Origin: Pavlovales sp. CCMP2436 | Taxonomy: Eukaryota; Haptophyta; Pavlovophyceae; Pavlovales | NCBI GenBank assembly: GCA_026770615.1 | Contig: MU631385.1 | Location: 27,518-56,012, forward strand | Direction: 5' to 3' | Length of the DNA: 28,495 nt | Part shown: one piece after another, positions 24,362 to 28,495 of the stretch | Layout of the letters: each line of letters opens with the position of its first letter | Position numbering within the stretch: position 1 is the first letter of the stretch | Translations under genes and position numbers: made by a program | The notes under the pieces: generated by a model | Told to the model about the DNA's origin: nothing | Databases searched by the model: none | The model's input: only the letters and a program-made list of their open reading frames with translations

Positions 24362-25141
24362 TTAGACAATGAACACCGATAGTGCACAAGCCCATTCTAA
24401 TCCATTCGTGTCGTATGGGTCGCCGTTGTCCGTTACCAGTTGAAGGCGCAGTGACGAGATGCTCTTTTTTGTCGTTTCGAGTAGCATTGAAAACGGAGCT
24501 AAACATGTCTGCGTCGACCCCCATGCCACGCTTATCGGGATTGATGCGAACGTGTTTAGCGAGCTTCCATTCCCCAGCGAATCAGTGGTGTGCAGATCGA
24601 GTTGTGGAGCGATAAGGCGTATTGCGCGTGGCCCACGCATGTCATAGAAGCTTGGTAGGAATGTAGCGACTGTGGAAGTGGTGATCGGGGTGATGCTTCC
24701 TGTACCTAGGAGCTGGTTCATTGTAGCTCCCGAAGGGTATACGGTAGTTATATTTGTTGCACTTGAGTTTGTGAATTTCAATTTGACATCACCGGCGGTA
24801 TATGAGACCGTGACAGTTCTAAGTGGGAACGCTGCAAGCCACGCGGCGTTGAAAGCCGTAACAAATGACGATATACCCGAGTAGTAACCGGGTGTCATGG
24901 TGAATGTAGAAATGGCACCCGCATTGTTGGTATCGGCAAATCGGAATGTGTTATTTAACGAATTAATTGTGTAGTGATTTATGGGAATCGCAGCCGTCGC
25001 AAGTTGGATCAGTATTCTTTCATCTTGCCCGCAGATAAGCGGTATACCCAAATCCCAGTCGCAGCAGTCACGTCGATATTCACCTAGCGGGTAGTTCTCT
25101 GCCGACGCCGAAGACAAATATATGAATTGTTGGCTCGACAT
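24362..25141 (-). CDS. Minor capsid (penton, single jelly-roll) protein
   Basis: This is a 259-residue protein from ATG 25141, chosen because the promoter-like A7 TCT box lies 15 bases upstream; the frame can be extended to 25360 only through the divergent gene. Blocks typical of PLV minor capsid proteins: an N-terminal YLSS...EYRRDCCDWDLGIPLI, then RILIQLATAAIPINHYTINSLNNTFRF, and C-terminal RAIRLIAPQLDLHTTD, NTFASIPIS, KKSISSLRLQLVTDNGDPYDTNGLEW...SVFIV. It is expected at the fivefold vertices of the capsid. It is divergently arranged with the small basic gene at 25184 over a 42-base gap. No break is seen. Confidence 0.75.
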   Translation of the reverse strand: MSSQQFIYLSSASAENYPLGEYRRDCCDWDLGIPLICGQDERILIQLATAAIPINHYTINSLNNTFRFADTNNAGAISTFTMTPGYYSGISSFVTAFNAAWLAAFPLRTVTVSYTAGDVKLKFTNSSATNITTVYPSGATMNQLLGTGSITPITTSTVATFLPSFYDMRGPRAIRLIAPQLDLHTTDSLGNGSSLNTFASIPISVAWGSTQTCLAPFSMLLETTKKSISSLRLQLVTDNGDPYDTNGLEWACALSVFIV

Positions 25142-25183
25142 TTGGTACTTGTCGTCTAGATTTTTTTCTTGTGTACGATCATA
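25142..25183. promoter_or_regulatory. Compact divergent promoter between minor capsid and packaging genes
   Basis: Only 42 bases separate the two start codons. On the minus strand aaaaaaatctag (25156-25167) matches the viral box. On the plus strand the only candidate is ttttttctt followed by gtgtacgatcata. Initiation for both directions must be packed here or within the neighbouring coding regions. Confidence 0.5.
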
Positions 25184-25501
25184 ATGTCTATCATAATGTC
25201 TGAACCAACAACGTGCGAACCTGTCACCGAAGAACTGTCGGTCAGCCCCGCGATTCCAGCCGTCGATCAGGCTACGCAGACTGCTAAGAAGAAAGCAACA
25301 CCCGGTCAAGCTCGTGCACTCGCCGCTGCGCGTGATCGATACAATGCGGAGAGGACTCATAGTAAGATGGAGAAACTAAGGCTGAAACTGCTTGGTTATT
25401 GCGTACCGGGTATTCCACCATCATTGCCTCCGCTCCACACGCCTACTCCGTCACCCACACCAACAGCACCACCTCGAGAGAATTATGTCCGCTACTGTTA
25501 A
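25184..25501 (+). CDS. Small basic viral protein upstream of the packaging ATPase
   Basis: This is a 105-residue protein from ATG 25184 (a second in-frame ATG is four codons later). The N-terminal 30 residues are Glu/Pro/Thr-rich. The centre is a basic helix (KKKATPGQARALAAARDRYNAERTHSKMEKLRLKLLGY), and the tail is Pro-rich with TPTPSPTPTAPP. Short basic helical proteins of this kind often precede the ATPase gene in PLVs, in my recollection. It ends two bases before the ATPase ATG, so both are probably on one transcript. The function is not known. Confidence 0.6.
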   Translation: MSIIMSEPTTCEPVTEELSVSPAIPAVDQATQTAKKKATPGQARALAAARDRYNAERTHSKMEKLRLKLLGYCVPGIPPSLPPLHTPTPSPTPTAPPRENYVRYC

Positions 25502-25503
25502 CT

Positions 25504-26226
25504 ATGATACCTCCAACGATCGTGGAGGAAGTTGACGAGATACAAATACACACGCCTACGTTCTTGTGCGATACACCGTACCACGGCGTCCCAAGCCCGC
25601 TCCCTCAGAACCATAGCTTCATATTGTTTTGTGGGCCGCCGCGCAGCGGTAAAAGCTCTTTAAGTACCGCTTTTTTGACGCAACAACACCCTCCAATCTT
25701 CGTAAATCAGTTCAACCGTGTTTTCGTACTCGTGCCACAGGGTTCATTCGAATCGATTAAAGATAACCCGTTCAAAGGTCATCACTCGCTCGCACATGAG
25801 TTCAATAGCAAGATTCTCAGCGAGATCATTGCGTGCTGCGAGGTGTCGGCTCGGGCGGGCAAGGAGAGTTTATTGCTCATCGACGATTTCATGACATCGT
25901 TAAAAGACCCCTCATTGCGTAAACAGTTTGAAAAAGTGGTCGCGAATCGCCGTCATCTCAAACTCTTAGTGTGGGTGATATCGCAGACGTTTAATGCATT
26001 ACCGCTCAGCACGCACAAACTGCTCTCACACATCGCGCTGTTCAAATCAGCGAATTTGAAGGAGATCGAAAATGTTCGTTCAGAGCTTGTTCCCCGCTCG
26101 CGAGAGGATTTTGATGCAATTTATCGTCATATCTTCAGGGTTGGCGGAGACCCGCACGCGTTCATGTGGGTAGACGTTGCGTCTGGCGAGATCTACAACA
26201 AATTCTCGAGATTGGTTGTAACTTAA
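25504..26226 (+). CDS. FtsK/HerA-type genome-packaging ATPase
   Basis: This is a 240-residue protein that drives viral DNA into the capsid. Walker A GPPRSGKSS (residues 44-52), Walker B LLLIDDF (123-129) and the sensor-like VWVISQ (145-150) are intact, with the NQFNRVFVLVP strand between Walker A and B. Length and motif spacing fit the A32-like packaging ATPases shared by PLVs, virophages and giant viruses. ATG 25504 is preferred to the frame-open TG-start at 25399, because the upstream part overlaps the basic gene in another frame and resembles nothing. The next gene has its own box 27 bases before its start. Confidence 0.85.
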   Translation: MIPPTIVEEVDEIQIHTPTFLCDTPYHGVPSPLPQNHSFILFCGPPRSGKSSLSTAFLTQQHPPIFVNQFNRVFVLVPQGSFESIKDNPFKGHHSLAHEFNSKILSEIIACCEVSARAGKESLLLIDDFMTSLKDPSLRKQFEKVVANRRHLKLLVWVISQTFNALPLSTHKLLSHIALFKSANLKEIENVRSELVPRSREDFDAIYRHIFRVGGDPHAFMWVDVASGEIYNKFSRLVVT

Positions 26227-26233
26227 AAATCGC

Positions 26234-26245
26234 ATTAAAAATGAC
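26234..26245 (+). promoter_or_regulatory. Viral promoter box
   Basis: attaaaaatgac lies 27 bases before ATG 26261, with a related taaaaatcgc just upstream at 26224. It is the least conserved of the set. Confidence 0.4.
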
Positions 26246-26260
26246 AAGTAGAATCACAAC

Positions 26261-27508
26261 ATGACGCATTTTGTGATTCACAAAAACCACAGCGATCAAT
26301 TTATGAACCCGTACGCGATCAAACCCTCAGACCCAAGACCACGCTCGACCTACTACTCAACCCCAGATGGGAACCCGTACGTCGGTGCAATGTTTCGATT
26401 GTGGCCGTCAAATGACATGTGGACGGGAGTGCAACTTGACGAATCCTCTGTGAAACTTACACTGCACAAGAATCCTATTTTGGTCGATTACAGCGTACCG
26501 ATGCCCGAGTCTGCCCCTGAACCTTTGAGGACCGAGCTCACAGTGCTGAACGTCGGATACGGTGTACCGGAGGTGACAATAATGTCTGATCCCCACCTTA
26601 AAGACTACATAAATCCACGTGATGCTCCGTTTCTTGCGCAGAGACTATCGCTCGGAGTTCTCCCTACTCCATTCATGGGTGCTAAAGTGGTTGACGCGAC
26701 AGGCTTTGTTAACCCAAGTCAAATGAGTCAAATGAGTCTTGCCGGGGCTGTCAACGCGCCTCTCCCCGCGTACATTGTCCAGCAGGTCCCAAGTACCCGT
26801 CAAATCTTTAACCCTATGGCGCCGGCGATATCCTCGGTCGCAGTACCAAAAATACCGGTTACGACCAAACCGGCTGCCGGTCCAAGTGCCGGTCCGAGCT
26901 CCAGTCCCGCTCCCGCGACACCGATCAAGGGGAGCCGAAAATCACCGGCTACAACATTAACAACTACACTTACGATAAATCCGCGTACACCGAAGCCTGC
27001 TGCAGAGGCCATGACAATCACAGGCGTTCCCATTATACAATCAAACCCGCATCCTTCGACGCACGTGAGCAGTGAGGACCCTGAAGCCCTTTTTGTTCAG
27101 AATAGAGCTGCTGAGATGACCGCTGCGGCCGAGGCTAATGAGATCGAACACTTGAAGTCGCAGGCGCCGGCGTGGATCGAGATGCAACGTCCGTCTTTGC
27201 GCGCGACCGACCTTCTCGCGATTAAGGACCTTAATCAATTCGTCTCGGATACACGTGACCAATACCGGCTAAGCTACCTAGCAAATGCACAAATCCCTCC
27301 GTCACGATATACGCTGACATTTATCAGTCTGACCTCTGTGCGCAACCTCGTGTATAGCGAGTACAACATCCAAAGAGCCAGGCAGCTTCACGAGCAGGAT
27401 GCTCTCAATACGATAGCGGCTCGCTTCAAGGATAGCGGTAAGGCAAAGAGTATCGAACAGAAACGGGTCGACGACGCACTCTTGTTGGCTACGGTAGACC
27501 TTAGATGA
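26261..27508 (+). CDS. Large viral protein of unknown function, Pro/Ala-rich centre
   Basis: This is a 415-residue intact frame. Residues 1-165 look globular with short beta strands (TYYSTPDGNPYVGAMFRLWP, VKLTLHKNPILVDYSVPMP). SQMSQMS near residue 153 is a small internal duplication. Residues 180-270 are a low-complexity Pro/Ala/Ser/Thr linker (AAGPSAGPSSSPAPATP). The last 145 residues are charged and helical (AEMTAAAEANEIEHLKSQ; YNIQRARQLHEQDALNTIAARFKDSGKAKS). The position after the packaging ATPase suggests a structural or scaffold-like protein, but no family is recognised. It is the last viral frame on the right. Confidence 0.65.
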   Translation: MTHFVIHKNHSDQFMNPYAIKPSDPRPRSTYYSTPDGNPYVGAMFRLWPSNDMWTGVQLDESSVKLTLHKNPILVDYSVPMPESAPEPLRTELTVLNVGYGVPEVTIMSDPHLKDYINPRDAPFLAQRLSLGVLPTPFMGAKVVDATGFVNPSQMSQMSLAGAVNAPLPAYIVQQVPSTRQIFNPMAPAISSVAVPKIPVTTKPAAGPSAGPSSSPAPATPIKGSRKSPATTLTTTLTINPRTPKPAAEAMTITGVPIIQSNPHPSTHVSSEDPEALFVQNRAAEMTAAAEANEIEHLKSQAPAWIEMQRPSLRATDLLAIKDLNQFVSDTRDQYRLSYLANAQIPPSRYTLTFISLTSVRNLVYSEYNIQRARQLHEQDALNTIAARFKDSGKAKSIEQKRVDDALLLATVDLR

Positions 27509-27624
27509 CTCATCCACCGTGCGCGCGTAGGGCTCTATAATTTTGCATTGTGTGGCACATCGTTGGTACATTAGAATATAATTCCAAATTCGAACCTAAT
27601 CGAGGAGTAAATCAGACAATTTTG
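27509..27624. other. Right junction between virus and host gene
   Basis: Only 116 bases separate the last viral stop from the stop codon of the host gene on the other strand. No copy of the 555-bp repeat, in either orientation, and no obvious inverted terminal repeat is present, so the right terminus is either short, eroded or of a different kind. Confidence 0.5.
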
Positions 27625-28495
27625 TTATACATAATAGCAGCCGCGCCATGGACGCGCCCAGAACTTGTAGAGGCGAGGAGTAGGGCCCTGCAGGTACTCG
27701 AAGAGCTCCTGTGTCGCCCACTCTGACCTGCGGGCAGGGCATGCACGGGGCGCGGGGACAGAGGGTGAAGGGCTGCGCGGCAGTGGCAGTGCGCGCGAGC
27801 TAAGGGGCGCACATTGTAACCGTCGATGCATTTCGCGAAGTCCTCCAGAATGAAGAATGTGTAAAACTGCTGCTTCTCGAATGCCGACAGCTCCGTACCG
27901 TCGGAGTGTGTGACTCTGCTGCGGTTGTACTGGGAGTGCGACTCATTGCGCCGCTTTCTGGTGCCGTCGATCGCAATGTCAAGAGGTGGGCCGAACATCG
28001 CGAGGTAGTTGCCGGACTTGCCCACCGCGTCGACCGGCATCCTGTTGCGGCCGCCGGTGTAGAGGCCGATGCCCTGAATGACCTCGAGGCCCTTGGCGAG
28101 TGACTGGAGTATGACCGTCAGTATGTTGTTGTGGTGGGCGGCCGCCTTCTGCACGCACGCCTGGATCGAGAGGAGGCCCTGGCGCTCGTGCAGCGGGGCG
28201 TCACGGAGGGCGATCCCCGGTACGGGCTTCTCGAGGCCGCCGCTCCAGTCGATTGCCCTCGAGTAACGCACTGACAAGCCGGTCTCCTCTGGAGGCATAC
28301 AGGGGTAGTGCGAGCGTGACTTTAGCAGGATAGATGAAATCATGCATGAGTGGTGTCGCGGTCGCGCTGCACCTCAAGGTTGGCTGCGCGCGCGCGGCGC
28401 TCGTGTGTGTTAATGTACTCCGCCTTGAGAATGCCGCCGTTAAACTTGACCGGGTCGTTGGGCGCGCACAGCTCGTTGCCGCACTTCGATGCAGG
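27625..28495 (-). CDS. Host multi-exon gene, 3' part, unknown product
   Basis: On the minus strand coding-like sequence runs in from the window edge: KCGNELCAPNDPVKFNGGILKAEYINTHERRARAANLE (28495-28373), then a probable intron (GTGCAG at 28372 to about 28287), then ETGLSVRYSRAIDWSGG... to FAKCID (about 28286-27820). A second probable intron of about 90 bases follows, then EWATQELFEYLQG...RGCYYV and TAA at 27625-27627. Exact splice positions of the second intron are not settled; more than one GT..AG pair fits. The smooth amino-acid composition across segments in different frames supports real exons. The family is not recognised. Its last exon ends 117 bases from the viral block. Confidence 0.4.

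Noticed and set aside
1..28495. CRISPR array, rRNA or bacterial-type operon
   Set aside because: No regularly spaced identical repeats of suitable size, no rRNA sequence, and split exons indicate a eukaryotic locus.

Overview
The window looks like nuclear DNA of a unicellular eukaryote, most likely an alga, carrying an integrated Polinton-like virus (PLV). The eukaryotic signs are split exons with GT..AG boundaries (27.6-28.5 kb, 9.8-11.1 kb), many mobile-element relics and minisatellites, an assembly gap, and an FkbM-type methyltransferase gene of a kind that I associate with marine algae. I would guess a haptophyte or similar protist, but nothing in the window proves the species.

Layout. 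Positions 1 to about 13.4 kb are repeat-rich host DNA. This part holds an inverted-repeat element (1.0-1.2 kb), two inverted copies of an OTU-protease element (1.6-2.05 and 8.3-9.4 kb), a mariner-like MITE (5.3 kb), a 200-bp tandem array (7.2-7.7 kb), the methyltransferase gene interrupted by a 300-N gap (9.8-11.1 kb), a second MITE (11.1 kb), a small membrane protein (11.7-12.1 kb), two diverged copies of an unknown protein family (6.2-6.7 and 12.3-12.6 kb) and a transposase relic (13.1-13.4 kb). A repeat of about 555 bp with internal iteron-like units occurs at 3.88-4.43 kb and again at 13.44-13.99 kb. The second copy lies directly beside the virus.

The virus spans about 14.1-27.5 kb (or 13.4-27.6 kb if the repeat belongs to it). 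Base composition shifts towards AT here, and long tightly packed frames appear. Three blocks are seen: a rightward replication block (zinc-ribbon protein, protein-primed-type family B DNA polymerase joined in one frame to a TV-Pol/family-A-like palm domain, then two small proteins); a leftward structural block (lipase, GIY-YIG protein, major capsid protein, small hydrophobic protein, minor capsid protein); and a rightward block (small basic protein, FtsK/HerA-type packaging ATPase, large unknown protein). An AT-rich box with a core like AATAAAAATCTC lies about 20-35 bases before most start codons and is probably the viral promoter.

The element is nearly complete but carries three breaks: an in-frame TAG in the polymerase N-terminal region (15154), a frame change in the polymerase near 17.2 kb (alternatively a 35-nt intron), and a one-base frame change in the capsid gene near 23.1 kb. 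I see no integrase, Ulp1-like protease or helicase, and no inverted copy of the left repeat at the right end. On the right, a multi-exon host gene on the minus strand ends at 27625 and runs off the window.

The most unusual content is the single 978-residue frame that joins the C-terminal half of a Polinton-type PolB to a second polymerase-like palm domain. Next come a small viral protein ending in a CaaX-like prenylation signal and the shared promoter box.
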